Of a stretch of DNA of 64,000 nucleotides, positions 18,359 through 28,290 are shown piece after piece. Position 1 is the stretch's first letter, and every line of letters starts with the position of its first letter. The translations under genes and the position numbers were made by a program. Below the pieces are notes generated by a model. The model did not search any database. It was not told where the DNA came from and was given only the letters and a program-made list of their open reading frames with translations. This DNA comes from JAFEDN01 sp963844565 (lineage in GTDB: Bacteria; Pseudomonadota; Gammaproteobacteria; Coxiellales; Coxiellaceae): NCBI GenBank assembly GCA_963844565.1, contig CAWJON010000002.1, forward strand, positions 930,001-994,000, given 5' to 3'.

Positions 18359-19834
18359 TTAAGTTGAGAAGTTAAGTGTAGATGCGGAGCTAGAACTAGA
18401 ACTAGAACTAGAACTAGAATTGTAGATATTTAACGTACTTGACGAAAGTCTCTGTGAATTTATACCTGGTTCTACTTGCTTGGATAATTCTTTTATTCGA
18501 TTACTCCATTTGAACAGATATTCTTTTATAAGAGGATAAAGATTTGTAAATTCGATTGAAGAGGGGGGAAAGCTTTTATTAATTCTAGTTAATTCTTGAT
18601 AAGAGTGAATTAGAATATCTTTATATTGTTTCGTCGCGGCTCTCTTTTGCTCTGAAGTTGGGTTAGACTCAAGGATCTTTTTAAAATAAGCTTCATTCTC
18701 ATTAACAGAAGACTTGATAGCATAAATTCGGAGGTGGGGACTCTCCACAGGTTTATAATCAGATTCTGCTGAGGATTTCAAGTCGGAACTCGAATAAGAA
18801 AAGGAATAGCTTGAAGAACTTGACGAATTAGAGGGTTCAATTGATTGTTGTTCCTGTATTTTATATTGTTCCTCAACAGAATGAGTTACAAATTCATGCA
18901 ATTCCTTTTTATATTGTTTTTTCAGCGTGTCTACCTGGATAGCGAGATGGGGCTGCTTAGCAGTGGCAAGCGCCTCTGCAATAAGCTCCAAACCGGCTAT
19001 GGCCTTATATAGATGTAGATTGTAAGGCTCTCCATTCAAATCAATATTTTTTTTAGATGCTGATTTTGCCTCTTCAATTTTAATTTCTATTGTATCAATA
19101 GATTCCTCAATTTTTTGTATATCAGTGGAAGTTAAAACGGGCGGAGGAGGTTGAACCAATTTTGTTTCGGAAGAAATTAGTATGTTAGTGATTTCATCTA
19201 TCCTTTTTGAAAAAATTTCTTTTGTTTTTTTTATTTCTTTTTTTGCTAGATCGTATTTCGAGCGAAAATTTGCTAAAATAGTAGAATCTGCCCCCAGCCT
19301 TTTCAACCTTTCAATTTTTAATTTTATGCTACTAAGTGAATGAGAAAGATCAAGCGAAATTTGTGTTCCAGAGTCAAAAATGTTTTGGAAATTACCCTTA
19401 TAATCAGCAATTAAACTATGAACTTCTTTGGAAAAATTGGTTTTATGGAGTTTTATTTCTTGAATTAGTAATTCGAGCGCCGGAAGAAGTTCGTGAATTA
19501 CTTCATTAGTAGCAGTTTGTTCTACTTCTCGCATTTTTTCTTGATACTTTTGTTTAACCAAATCCATATGATTTTGTAACGCTTTAAATTCATTCATGAC
19601 AATATTATATTCAGGGATACTGCTATCTATCCGAGTGAGGTCGAGCCTAATGACTGAGACGTTATGTGAAAGTGTTTCATGCCCTGGAACAACAGAACTT
19701 ACCTTTTGTTCAGGTGTATAGACTGCTCCGAATACCTCAAGAGGGGTTTGAGAGACAGACGCAGACTGTTTTTTTGCTTCATCTGTATAATACTTAATTT
19801 TTTTTTGAAGCCTTTTTAGTGAATCTTTCATCAT
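18359..19834 (-). CDS. Coiled-coil protein with C-terminal polyserine tract
   Basis: I do not recognise this 491-residue protein. Most of it is charged and helical with heptad-like spacing (for example SIDTIEIKIEEAKSASKK), suggesting coiled coils. A Ser-rich linker lies near residues 333-353, and a run of 11 serines ends the protein before SASTLNFST. No signal peptide or membrane segment is seen. The ribosome site aaagga precedes the start. The polyserine end is coded by a ctagaa/ctagtt hexamer repeat, shared with other genes in this block. It may be an exported effector, but there is no direct evidence. Confidence 0.7.
   Translation of the reverse strand: MMKDSLKRLQKKIKYYTDEAKKQSASVSQTPLEVFGAVYTPEQKVSSVVPGHETLSHNVSVIRLDLTRIDSSIPEYNIVMNEFKALQNHMDLVKQKYQEKMREVEQTATNEVIHELLPALELLIQEIKLHKTNFSKEVHSLIADYKGNFQNIFDSGTQISLDLSHSLSSIKLKIERLKRLGADSTILANFRSKYDLAKKEIKKTKEIFSKRIDEITNILISSETKLVQPPPPVLTSTDIQKIEESIDTIEIKIEEAKSASKKNIDLNGEPYNLHLYKAIAGLELIAEALATAKQPHLAIQVDTLKKQYKKELHEFVTHSVEEQYKIQEQQSIEPSNSSSSSSYSFSYSSSDLKSSAESDYKPVESPHLRIYAIKSSVNENEAYFKKILESNPTSEQKRAATKQYKDILIHSYQELTRINKSFPPSSIEFTNLYPLIKEYLFKWSNRIKELSKQVEPGINSQRLSSSTLNIYNSSSSSSSSSSSASTLNFST
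18384..18419 (-). repeat. Hexanucleotide microsatellite coding polyserine
   Basis: The plus strand shows gagctagaactagaactaga and continues in the same 6-base period; the minus strand reads alternating TCT and AGT/AGC serine codons. Slippage here would change the length of the serine run without changing frame in steps of two residues. Confidence 0.8.
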
Positions 19835-19937
19835 TTTTTCCTTTAAATTTTATATGTCTATATTATCCATTATACTCAATGACGTTAGTCTTGTATATGG
19901 GTTAGAAAAAAATATGTTTTATATTAATTTTTCATAA

Positions 19938-20978
19938 TTACTTATTTTGACCATAAATTATATCGTGCATAGACAAACTATTATCTACTGAAGGTAATAA
20001 CGCTTCAATAAATCCGTGGCGAATAAAATATCCAATGAGAGAAAAAATGCTAATATCAGGATCGTCAATATCGCCAGAAAATTTTATCTTGGTTGCTGTC
20101 GATTTTTTATCGACATTTTTTAAAATATTATTAGCTAGAGAAATGGCGCCTTCATAGACTTTCTGCCCTAAACCTGCATTCTTCTCTTCTTCAATTTTTA
20201 AATTTTTTACAAAAGGCTTTGCATAACCAGTAATTTTCTGGTGAGCGCCAGCGACTTCCAAAAATAAGCTAAAACTGCCTGTTTTTGTTTTTACATCTGT
20301 ATACTGCTTTAGAAAATCATTAATTTTCGGCAAAGAAAGTTCTTTGATAGATAATTTAATATAAAAGGTAGGTGTTTTAACAAGGGGATTAAATTTTCCA
20401 TTAACGGATAAGTCTCCAGAGTCCATCGCTCGCGCAGTTAAATCAAAGGTGGAATCTGATCCTCTGTAATGATAATTAACGTTCATCTTTTTTAAATAAA
20501 TAGTGAAGGGGTGTTCAATTTGCTCTTTTTTATAATAAATAGCGCCATTATCCACTGTGATTTGGATAATGTTAGGGGGCGCAAAAGATTTAAAATTTTT
20601 ATTAATATTCTTATTCTGAGGAATTTTTTCTTTTCTTTTCTGATCCTCGGAAATATCTACAATAGTAATAACTGGTCTATTTGCTCTAATTTTAACCGCT
20701 AATTTTCCTTTGAATAGTTCACGCCATTGAAGAGAAAAGCTAAGGTGTTTAACTGTGAAAATTGGATCTTTGCTGTCTATATCTTTTTTCCACAACTTTG
20801 CATTTACCACGGTTACCTTACCTTCAAGAAGATGAAAATTTAAATCGGCGATTTTAACATGATAATTTGGTCTTTTATTGATCTCAGTAGTGGCATACCA
20901 TAATACTAAATAAGGCAGTGCAATACGTGAAGCTATTAGCACTGAAATTATAATTATAAAAACATATCTAGTTTTCAT
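19938..20978 (-). CDS. AsmA-like/DUF748-type membrane-anchored protein
   Basis: The 346-residue protein has one N-terminal membrane segment (RYVFIIIISVLIASRIALPY) followed by beta-rich sequence with the pattern seen in DUF748/AsmA-like proteins (IADLNFHLLEGKVTVVNAKL, then paired strands). Such proteins sit in the inner membrane with a periplasmic part, and larger relatives move lipids between membranes. This one is short, so the role is uncertain. It stands alone on the minus strand. No strong ribosome site is visible. Confidence 0.6.
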   Translation of the reverse strand: MKTRYVFIIIISVLIASRIALPYLVLWYATTEINKRPNYHVKIADLNFHLLEGKVTVVNAKLWKKDIDSKDPIFTVKHLSFSLQWRELFKGKLAVKIRANRPVITIVDISEDQKRKEKIPQNKNINKNFKSFAPPNIIQITVDNGAIYYKKEQIEHPFTIYLKKMNVNYHYRGSDSTFDLTARAMDSGDLSVNGKFNPLVKTPTFYIKLSIKELSLPKINDFLKQYTDVKTKTGSFSLFLEVAGAHQKITGYAKPFVKNLKIEEEKNAGLGQKVYEGAISLANNILKNVDKKSTATKIKFSGDIDDPDISIFSLIGYFIRHGFIEALLPSVDNSLSMHDIIYGQNK

Positions 20979-21397
20979 GTATCTGTGCCAGATTTTTGCG
21001 CCATTTGCTGCCTTTATTTATTTAATCCTCATTTAGGAACGTTTTGTTCGCTACCGATGAATGAAAATGTTGGGTAAATATAAGTTAAGGGGGTAATAAA
21101 CAATTTGTGATTAATGAAAGAAAAAAAATCTAGATTTTTTAAATTGCAATAAATTTTTATCATCAATTATATCCTTAAATTAAGGGTTAAATATAAAAAC
21201 ATTTACGCAACTCTTCACTATTAGAATAACATAATATAATTTTCGGTGCAAGCATTAAACCGGTAGGAATTAAAAACTAATGAAAATATTCGAATTGAAG
21301 CTTTAATATTAGTATCTATATATTTATTAAGTCTTGCTATTGTCAAATCTAACGCAATAGAATAAACTGTGGAAGGGAGAAATTAAGTTAATAAAAA
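20979..21397. other. AT-rich spacer with no gene seen
   Basis: This spacer between divergent genes is very AT-rich and holds no supported open frame. It must carry the promoters for both flanking genes, but I cannot place them with confidence. Confidence 0.5.
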
Positions 21398-22785
21398 ATG
21401 AAAAAGCTACAATTCCAACTATTATTGTCTGCTCCATACGCTAAGCCGCTGGCCCTTCACTGCATTAGTTTTTGTGGCCTACCAGGATTAAGAGACTTTT
21501 TACTTATTGATCAACAATTACGTAGGTTAATCTTATCCCCACTTGGAATGCGAGCATTTCTACATATTTTAAAAACCCAGCCTTACTATCTGGATCCAAT
21601 TCAAAATATCTATGAAAAAACCGGCGCTAATAAATTATATCATACTTTTATTGCTCTTGTACGTGCTTATAGCCGCCAGGCATATTCTAGATTGGACCAT
21701 TTTCGAGAATTTAGACAAACGGCTTTTTCATATTTAGGTCTGGGTAATTTGCCAGCTTCTCTTTATAAAAATAGCTAAAAAAACTTGCTAAAGCAATTGA
21801 CAGTCTGCATGCTAAATTTGTGGTCCATGACGATTTACACTCTCGCAATGTTTTTTTTGATAAAGAGGGCCGAATTAAAATTAGCTAAAGAAAAACTAAC
21901 CCTAGAAAAGATTCAAGATGAAAAGCGTAAACAGGAAGAAAAGTTTATTTCTTTGCAGCAGTCTACCGAAAGTCTTTATCAGAATTGGACAGAGCAAGCG
22001 TTAAATAATCTTTTGTGTCAATCCGGACTTGCGTCAGAAATTCTCAGTATTATCATACCTCGGCGCAGTGTTATGGAATTATGGCAAAGGATCACCAAAG
22101 ATTGCAAGGAACCATACGAAGACTACCAAACGGAGGATCTGGAAGAGTTAGAAAAATCCTCTGATGTAAAAAGTATTATCAATTATCATTTACATCACTT
22201 TTTTTGGAAGTTTTGCAAAAATTTGTCATAAAATTATTTGAAGACCATAAAGTTCGGTTATTGCGAAGAGCTTATTGTCCTGAAATTTATACAGACGCTC
22301 ATCTGACGGTCTATCATGCTGCTTTTGACGCCATTCAAAGAATTAAACCAGAAGAGGTGGCTTTTAAACCAAAATTTTTTTCATATTCACAAGTCAGAGA
22401 ATGGCTCCAATCAGAACTGTTCGAGCATTTTTTGGCAGAGGAGTTGACATATCGCATATTTATCTACCAATGTTGGAAGGTATATGAAATTCTATCACCT
22501 GATAAAATTTATAAAAATAAGCGTGAACTGATTACCGTGTTAAAGCCATTAATAGATGATAAATTTATCGATTTTAAATCAGTTGATGACGAAGAGAATG
22601 AATCGGAAAATGAAAATGAAGAGCCAGAGGATCAGGCAAGCGACAAAGGAAATTTATCGAGTCTGGGGCCGGCACTAAGAAGATTGAGCATTCATTCCCC
22701 GCGAACTCCTTCCCCTTCTGATAAGAGCGATACATCATCTCCTCGTAACGACAGACCGGATTCTCCGCATCTCTCACAACCTTAA
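21398..22785 (+). pseudogene. Kinase-like protein with disordered tail, broken by three frameshifts
   Basis: Three adjacent open frames (21398-21778, 21785-22231, 22204-22785) read as one protein of about 460 residues if three single-base indels are corrected: a missing base near 21775, an extra A in 21877-21880, and a missing T in the T run 22199-22205. The bridging frame at 21775-21882 reads VVHDDLHSRNVFFDKEGRIK, matching the catalytic loop of protein-kinase-like folds (HxDxxxxN). What follows is LAKEK instead of the usual DFG, so it may be a pseudokinase. A coiled-coil stretch, an acidic run and a tail rich in SP/TP sites (SPRTPSPSDKSDTSSPRN) follow. No glycine-rich loop is recognised in the N-terminal part. 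Confidence 0.55.
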
Positions 22786-22799
22786 TTACAATATTAGAA

Positions 22800-23507
22800 C
22801 TATTTCCATAGATCATCCAAAGTTTTTTTGTATCCTTGGCGCGAAGTATCACCGGCTGCAAATTTTGCATAATGTTTAATATAGAATTCGGGTGAGTTAG
22901 ACGTTTCTTTTACTGAACTCCTCTCGCGCATTACTTGAACCCATTGTCGAATGCGTTTGCAATCATCGGGTATTTTTGTATCTCTGTAGTATTCATTAAT
23001 AATAAAGCGCTCAAAAAATGGATAATAGGTTGCATCAACTAAAGATAACTTTGAGCCAAAAAAATAATCTCCTGTGGCGCCAAATTTTCCAAACCCTTCA
23101 CGTTCAATAAAATATAATGAATTAATTAAGGTATCTCGTAAGGCAGGATACTTATCTTTTTCTTGTGTCAGCAATAATTTATAATAAACGGGAATAAATT
23201 CAGTATTGCAATAGGCAATCCAAATACGCATATATGCTCTTATTAGCGGGTCACTCGCAAGGAAAGAGGGGGTGATGAATACTTCTTCTAGGTATTCATT
23301 AATAATACTGCTTTCATAGATATATTTATTTTGATGTTTTATTAATGGAACTTTTCCATAGGGTGAAATTTCTAAAAACCAACTTGGTCTATTATTAAGA
23401 TCAATTTCGATTAATTGATAATCGATATTTTTTTCTTTAAGAAGTATTAATGTTCGTTGTGCAAAGGGACAAACTGCTGCGCTATAAATTTCTAATTGTT
23501 CCGACAT
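22800..23507 (-). CDS. Glutathione S-transferase family protein (omega-like)
   Basis: The protein starts MSEQLEIYSAAVCPFAQRT, with a catalytic cysteine in CPFA as in omega-class and stringent-starvation-type GSTs. The cis-proline is in KVPLI and the ESSIINEYLEE helix closes the thioredoxin-like domain; a helical C-terminal domain follows. The start at 23507 is preferred because ggag lies 9 bases upstream. Likely activity is thiol transfer or dehydroascorbate reduction, in the cytoplasm. It converges with the kinase-like gene. Confidence 0.88.
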   Translation of the reverse strand: MSEQLEIYSAAVCPFAQRTLILLKEKNIDYQLIEIDLNNRPSWFLEISPYGKVPLIKHQNKYIYESSIINEYLEEVFITPSFLASDPLIRAYMRIWIAYCNTEFIPVYYKLLLTQEKDKYPALRDTLINSLYFIEREGFGKFGATGDYFFGSKLSLVDATYYPFFERFIINEYYRDTKIPDDCKRIRQWVQVMRERSSVKETSNSPEFYIKHYAKFAAGDTSRQGYKKTLDDLWK

Positions 23508-23694
23508 TTTTTCATGCTCCAAGCAAGTTTTAATATGTTGAACGAGTTATATTAACATTCAACTGAACATAAGTCTATTTTAAGCAGTTCATGGACTTAA
23601 TAATTTTTGAATTTTTATCCTTGTCTGTAAAATGATGGCATACGGAGCAATACCCGACAATGTAAAATTGCCGAGTAGTAGCTCAACTTAAATT

Positions 23695-24582
23695 TTACAG
23701 CCAGTCATTTAAGGCGATGCCCAGGCTAGCGCTGGAAGCGTGTTGAGTATAGTCGATTAAACTTTGTCCATACCCATCAAATAATTGCACATAACCGCGA
23801 AGTTGTTTGATTAAAGGAAAGGACCAGGTTAATTGCTCGCTGCTCCTAGATCCAACCCGTTCAAGATTATAAGTTTGTAAAGATAGAACATTGTTTTTAA
23901 TTTTATAAGCGATTACTACCCGTTCATGTCCTAGAAATTTAGCGATATTAGGATTATTTTCTTTTAAACCTTCATCGTGAATCACATACCAAGGGCGGAG
24001 GCTCACCATCCAATTCTGTTTGGAAAAAATTGTCTCGCCATAAGCACGATTCCAACTGCGCTCGTAATTACCTCCACGCCCATTTGAATCGTGAAGATAG
24101 CCGAATTTTAAAATTTGAAAGTGCCAACCGCCCCATAAAATTTTATCAAAATCGTTTTCGAAAAATATTTCCGGCTGATAACTTGTCTCTCTAAAAAATG
24201 GCGAATCGTTATAAACCTGCCAAAAAGATAGTTGAGTATAGGCAATATTAAGAGAATTTCTATAATTAAAAATATTTTTTAACGCCGAAACTTTTACGCT
24301 AAATTGAAATTGAGTTTCGTAATGATCTAATTTTTGATTATCTGACGTGTCTGCTGCTGCGGCTTTACTAAAATTTGACGTATAACTGAAAGGCATTATA
24401 TAAGTGGGTTGATATAAAGTAATGGCATAAGGATTATCATCAGCTACAGACTCTGACACGCTTTTTTTCTCTAGTGAAGTAGCAGGCTCTTGCGCATAAA
24501 CATTTTGATTAAAAGATAAAAGCAATAAAGGCAATAAAATGAATGAGCGACGAGAAAATGAGTGAGTATATAATGGTGACAT
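23695..24582 (-). CDS. pldA: Outer membrane phospholipase A PldA
   Basis: The 295-residue protein has a signal peptide and an outer-membrane barrel. The catalytic triad is visible in HDSNGRGGNYERSWNR: His, Ser two residues later, and Asn at +14, the spacing of H142/S144/N156 in E. coli OMPLA. PldA hydrolyses acyl chains of phospholipids that reach the outer leaflet; in pathogens it can damage host membranes. The protein ends in an aromatic-rich beta strand (LGIALNDWL). It stands alone with a ribosome site (aggaga) before the start. Confidence 0.93.
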   Translation of the reverse strand: MSPLYTHSFSRRSFILLPLLLLSFNQNVYAQEPATSLEKKSVSESVADDNPYAITLYQPTYIMPFSYTSNFSKAAAADTSDNQKLDHYETQFQFSVKVSALKNIFNYRNSLNIAYTQLSFWQVYNDSPFFRETSYQPEIFFENDFDKILWGGWHFQILKFGYLHDSNGRGGNYERSWNRAYGETIFSKQNWMVSLRPWYVIHDEGLKENNPNIAKFLGHERVVIAYKIKNNVLSLQTYNLERVGSRSSEQLTWSFPLIKQLRGYVQLFDGYGQSLIDYTQHASSASLGIALNDWL

Positions 24583-24941
24583 TTAAAATCTCCTTTTTAT
24601 TTCCTCTATAATATAATTATAAATCATTTTGGCTTAAATTGGAAGCTTTAAGATAAATTTTCAATAATTGATTATTTTTTGTGTTAACAATTAAAAAAAA
24701 ATTTGTAAATTAGATGATGCTGCTTTTTATCATCATTGGAAAATTGATGTATAAACAACAATCAAAAAATTTTGCGGATAAATTTAAATATTTTGAAATA
24801 ATTGCAGAATTCTAGAATAATCTCATTTTAAAAAATTCAATCGAGATCTATTGATTAACTACGATTAGGATTGATATCTGAATTTTCTGACAATGCTTGC
24901 ATTAGATCGTTTTTGCTCTTAAAATGTGATGTCTTTAACAA
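24583..24941. other. AT-rich divergent spacer with no gene seen
   Basis: The spacer between pldA and the GNAT gene is about 75-80% A+T with many short palindromic AT stretches (such as caaaaaattttgcgg). It presumably holds promoters for both genes. No open frame or RNA structure can be supported. Confidence 0.5.
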
Positions 24942-25610
24942 ATGGAATGGCGCATGATTTGTGAACCCAACTGGAAGTTCTTAAACCCCCAAGAATTGAA
25001 TTCAGATATTGCATGGTGGCAGATTTATGGTGATTCATTTCCATTATCTGAACGAGATTCCAAAGAAAGCATTCTAAAAGCGGTTGAAAAAAAATTAGCG
25101 ATTGTAGGTTCTTGTCAACTGCAAAACCATACTGTTGCTATAGTCGTTTTTTATTTTTTACACACCTCGGATTTATCATTCGTTTTTTTAAATTATATTG
25201 CAATAGGTCGTTCTGGACGTAATCAAGGCTTGGGGAGTAAACTTTTTCAGAATTTCTTTCTGCATATAGAGAAAATTAATGCATCAAAAACTCATAAATA
25301 TCAGGTTATAGTATGGGAGGTAGAAGATCCTGCTACCGCCGTTAATCAGGCTGAAGAGCAGCTTCGCGAGCGACGATTAAATTTTTATCTACGTTTGGGC
25401 GGTAAGTATTTTCAACATATCTTTATTCAACCGCCTATTGATGGTTCCACTATCTTGCCAATGCGTTTAATGTATTATTTGCTGGATCAAATCGATATTC
25501 CAGATTTTGAATCAGCGATTATAGAAGCTATTTATTCTCAGAAATATCATGTGGTGAATGGTATCGAAAAAGAAATTTTAAACAATTTATTGAAGCAGCT
25601 AAAAAAATAG
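24942..25610 (+). CDS. GNAT-family N-acetyltransferase
   Basis: The 222-residue protein has the GNAT acetyl-CoA loop as GRSGRNQGLGSKLF (motif A, R/Q-x-x-G-x-G/A) after a hydrophobic beta strand (FVFLNYIAIG). The rest is poorly conserved and the acceptor is unknown. Alternative starts are ATG at 24942 and 24954. It is flanked by accessory genes and stands alone on its strand. Confidence 0.8.
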   Translation: MEWRMICEPNWKFLNPQELNSDIAWWQIYGDSFPLSERDSKESILKAVEKKLAIVGSCQLQNHTVAIVVFYFLHTSDLSFVFLNYIAIGRSGRNQGLGSKLFQNFFLHIEKINASKTHKYQVIVWEVEDPATAVNQAEEQLRERRLNFYLRLGGKYFQHIFIQPPIDGSTILPMRLMYYLLDQIDIPDFESAIIEAIYSQKYHVVNGIEKEILNNLLKQLKK

Positions 25611-25657
25611 GAGAGAGAAACTGTTTCTATCCAAGCTGTTTCGACAAATCACCTGGT

Positions 25658-26455
25658 TTAAGATCGTCCTTTGATATAGGCATTGCTTTGAGTACTTGAG
25701 GATGAGCTAGAGCTAGAGCTGGAAGATGCTGATGTTGATCTTTCTGCTTGCGTAATATTCTCTAGTTGCTGGCCGCGGTGTCCCCAATCAAATCGGCTTG
25801 AACCCGTTTTCGTAGTCGATGCTGATCGTTTTTTTTTACGTATTGGCCCAGTTTGAGAGGGAGAAGAACTTGTGAATGTTTTAATGCCTTTGTGTGAAAC
25901 CACCCTTGCATCCGAAGAACGATAATTAAAGACCCTAGGAGGTGTCCTAAAAAGTCTAATTGGACTGGAGCTTGAACTTGAACTTGAACTTGAATTTAAA
26001 TCTGTTTTTGTTGATTTGCTCGGTTCAACTTCACAGTTTTCAAAGATGTCAGTGAATACCGGCGCAGATGAACGCAAGGATTTCGATTCTTCTGTTCCAA
26101 TGCTTGGGTTGCTCGAGCTTGAACTGGAACTCGAGCTTGAATTAAAACCTATTCCTAGAGATTTTTTCGGGAAAAACTCCGCTGATCTAGCCGTTTTTGT
26201 TTCCGCATTGTGGGTTGGCGGAAGAGTAAAAGTATTTAAGTCAGAGGGAAGGTCTAAAGTCTTAGGACTCTTTGGGCTCTTAGTAGTATAACAAGTTTTT
26301 AACGGCCAGGGTGTGGTTGAATTGGTATGGTTACCGGGTACTTTAGGAACCTCTGACGGAGACCACTCAGGGCTTTCAGGACTATAAGGAAGCTGAGAAC
26401 CGTCGGAGCTGTCAGAATTCTCCCCCTCCACATCCAAACGTGGTCTTTTAGCCAT
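25658..26455 (-). CDS. Disordered polyserine protein with NLS-like basic patches
   Basis: I do not recognise the family. From the start at 26455 (gagg 9 bases upstream) the protein has 265 residues and looks disordered throughout: rich in Ser, Pro and Thr, with no membrane or signal segment. It opens MAKRPRLDVEGE and later has PIRKKKRSAS; both resemble classical monopartite nuclear localisation signals. Three serine runs of 10-12 residues occur, plus many SP/TP sites (YSPESPEWSPSE) of the type phosphorylated by host proline-directed kinases. A secreted protein acting in a host nucleus would fit, but this is inference. Confidence 0.65.
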   Translation of the reverse strand: MAKRPRLDVEGENSDSSDGSQLPYSPESPEWSPSEVPKVPGNHTNSTTPWPLKTCYTTKSPKSPKTLDLPSDLNTFTLPPTHNAETKTARSAEFFPKKSLGIGFNSSSSSSSSSSNPSIGTEESKSLRSSAPVFTDIFENCEVEPSKSTKTDLNSSSSSSSSSSPIRLFRTPPRVFNYRSSDARVVSHKGIKTFTSSSPSQTGPIRKKKRSASTTKTGSSRFDWGHRGQQLENITQAERSTSASSSSSSSSSSSTQSNAYIKGRS

Positions 26456-26620
26456 TTTTTTATTCCTCAATGTTAGCAGTTAGATTTAAGGTATTTTCTC
26501 TCGTTAACCATTCTTTGTAAATAGTCTTCTGCTTCATTGACAACTACTGTACTTGAACCTGTTGTTAATCTTGGTTATTATTAAATTAAATATTCAAATA
26601 TAGATAGTAGAGGTTTTTTT

Positions 26621-28168
26621 ATGAGGATTAAAATACTCAGTATTAATGTAGACAACCTTTTAGTTGACGAAAAGGTGACAAACAAGGAAAGACTATTAAC
26701 TCATTTATATTTTGCTGAGGGTGAAGCTCAAGCTAAGAATTATCCTCTTAGTTTCGTGTGTGTATCTTTCCACACCATCGTGGCCTTGATTGACCAAATC
26801 GCAAATGCAGCTCGCGAATCAAAACCATTCGTTTATGAAACGATGGTTGCAAGCATGATGAGGAAATCTCCGCTTCATACCAAAAATTTTCTTGAATCGC
26901 ACGGAATTAAAAAACCGCTTTTTTTATTGAAAGATGAAAAAGGAAAAATCAAAAAGCAAAATTTTACTAATGCAGAAAAAATCGCAGAATCTTTTATAGA
27001 CTTTTTTAAGGAAAAGGTACGTTTAAAGGGAGCCTTGTTTGAGCTTGACTCTCTCTTAGAAGAGGCACGCCGAGAATTTCTAGAAAAAAAAGGACTAGAA
27101 CATGAGGATTCATCAATTCAATCTGAACAGTTGAGTCCGTATGTTGATGTTGCGCAACAAGAATTTAAGCATTACCAGTCTTCTAAAAAACATTCTTTTT
27201 CTGGAATCCATGTTGAGAAGTATCCCGAAACTTGGCTGGAGATAGCTTCCCAAACTGATCTTACTACTTATGCAGATCAATTATTAGAATCACAAATATT
27301 TACCACCAATATGTTAAAAGAATTAGCAGCTATTCGCTATCTTCTTGAAACTCGAGAGTCAAGCGAAAAATTAAAACGACTAGCTGTTAATTTTTTTAAC
27401 GAATTTGATTTTTCTTTAACTAAAGCACAACGGCAATCTTTGCTTACTCTTTCAATAGAAAAGTTTGGTGTTGAGTTTGAGCGTGAAATCAACACTCCAA
27501 AAACTGTTGAAAAAATTCGAGCGGTTAAAAACTCAATAAAAGTGGCATTTGATGATCTATTAAAATTAAAATTCACAAAAACATTAACTGTCGAACATAT
27601 AATCTGTTTTATACATTATAATTTTCCGTATTTGTCAACAAGAGAAAAAAATCTCTTTATCAAAAAATATATTAATGACGAGAAAGCCCTACAAAATCAA
27701 TTAAAAACAGAAGATGCTAAGAAAGAGGTGATTCCTATCGTGCAAAAGGGATTATTAACGATCATTTCTGAGCAAAAAGCACATATTTCTAGTTTTAAAG
27801 AGAATTGTCAAAACATTGCCAAAAACTTTCTCCCGAGCTGGTGCCCAAAATTGTGGGTGTTTGGTGCTTTAATTAGACTGTTTTGCAAGCCGGACTATAC
27901 CAAAGATCTATCTTTTCCCTCAAAGCCAGTCAAATTTGAAAAAAGTCAAGCTATAAAGATTTTTCGCCCAGAAAAAGCATTAACAGTCGAGAAAAAACCT
28001 GTTAATCCATCACCGGAGAGAGCTGCGAGCGTGATAGTCAAAAATGGACTGACCGTTTTTTCCCAATCAAAACGCGATCTTACCTGTGAAACTAATTTTC
28101 CCCACTTAGAGAATAAAGAAAGAATTATATTGCTCAAAAAAACCACCATTTTTTCACGAAAAAGATAG
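26621..28168 (+). CDS. Hypothetical protein, 515 aa, effector candidate
   Basis: I do not recognise this protein. It starts MRIKILSINVDNLLVDE after an agagg site. The N-terminal 130 residues look like a compact alpha/beta domain, and the rest is charged and helical (ALFELDSLLEEARREFLEKK). A small hydrophobic patch lies near residue 410 (SWCPKLWVFGALIRLF). There is no signal peptide. The C-terminal 60 residues are rich in Lys and Arg. The opening loosely recalls the first strand of HAD phosphatases (NVDNLL), but the first Asp is missing. It sits between two polyserine genes in an accessory block. Confidence 0.65.
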   Translation: MRIKILSINVDNLLVDEKVTNKERLLTHLYFAEGEAQAKNYPLSFVCVSFHTIVALIDQIANAARESKPFVYETMVASMMRKSPLHTKNFLESHGIKKPLFLLKDEKGKIKKQNFTNAEKIAESFIDFFKEKVRLKGALFELDSLLEEARREFLEKKGLEHEDSSIQSEQLSPYVDVAQQEFKHYQSSKKHSFSGIHVEKYPETWLEIASQTDLTTYADQLLESQIFTTNMLKELAAIRYLLETRESSEKLKRLAVNFFNEFDFSLTKAQRQSLLTLSIEKFGVEFEREINTPKTVEKIRAVKNSIKVAFDDLLKLKFTKTLTVEHIICFIHYNFPYLSTREKNLFIKKYINDEKALQNQLKTEDAKKEVIPIVQKGLLTIISEQKAHISSFKENCQNIAKNFLPSWCPKLWVFGALIRLFCKPDYTKDLSFPSKPVKFEKSQAIKIFRPEKALTVEKKPVNPSPERAASVIVKNGLTVFSQSKRDLTCETNFPHLENKERIILLKKTTIFSRKR

Positions 28169-28176
28169 TGGACCCT

Positions 28177-28206
28177 ACTTCAAATGAACAGAAGTTCATT
28201 TGAAGT
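28177..28206. terminator. Perfect 13-bp hairpin between convergent genes
   Basis: Arms acttcaaatgaac (28177-28189) and gttcatttgaagt (28194-28206) pair perfectly around a 4-base loop, 8 bases after the stop of the 515-aa gene and before the end of the convergent polyserine gene. The position suits a two-way terminator, although no T-run follows on the plus strand. Confidence 0.5.
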
Positions 28207-28290
28207 AAAAATTACCTATTTCACTAATTTCCAGGGTTATTTGACAGTTTAGTTTCTCTGTTAATATTCAAGGACTTAGATTTGTTTTGC

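Noticed and set aside
26016..26291. Plus-strand frame with ELELELEL
   Set aside because: Antisense of a serine microsatellite in the NLS-bearing gene; no start signal.
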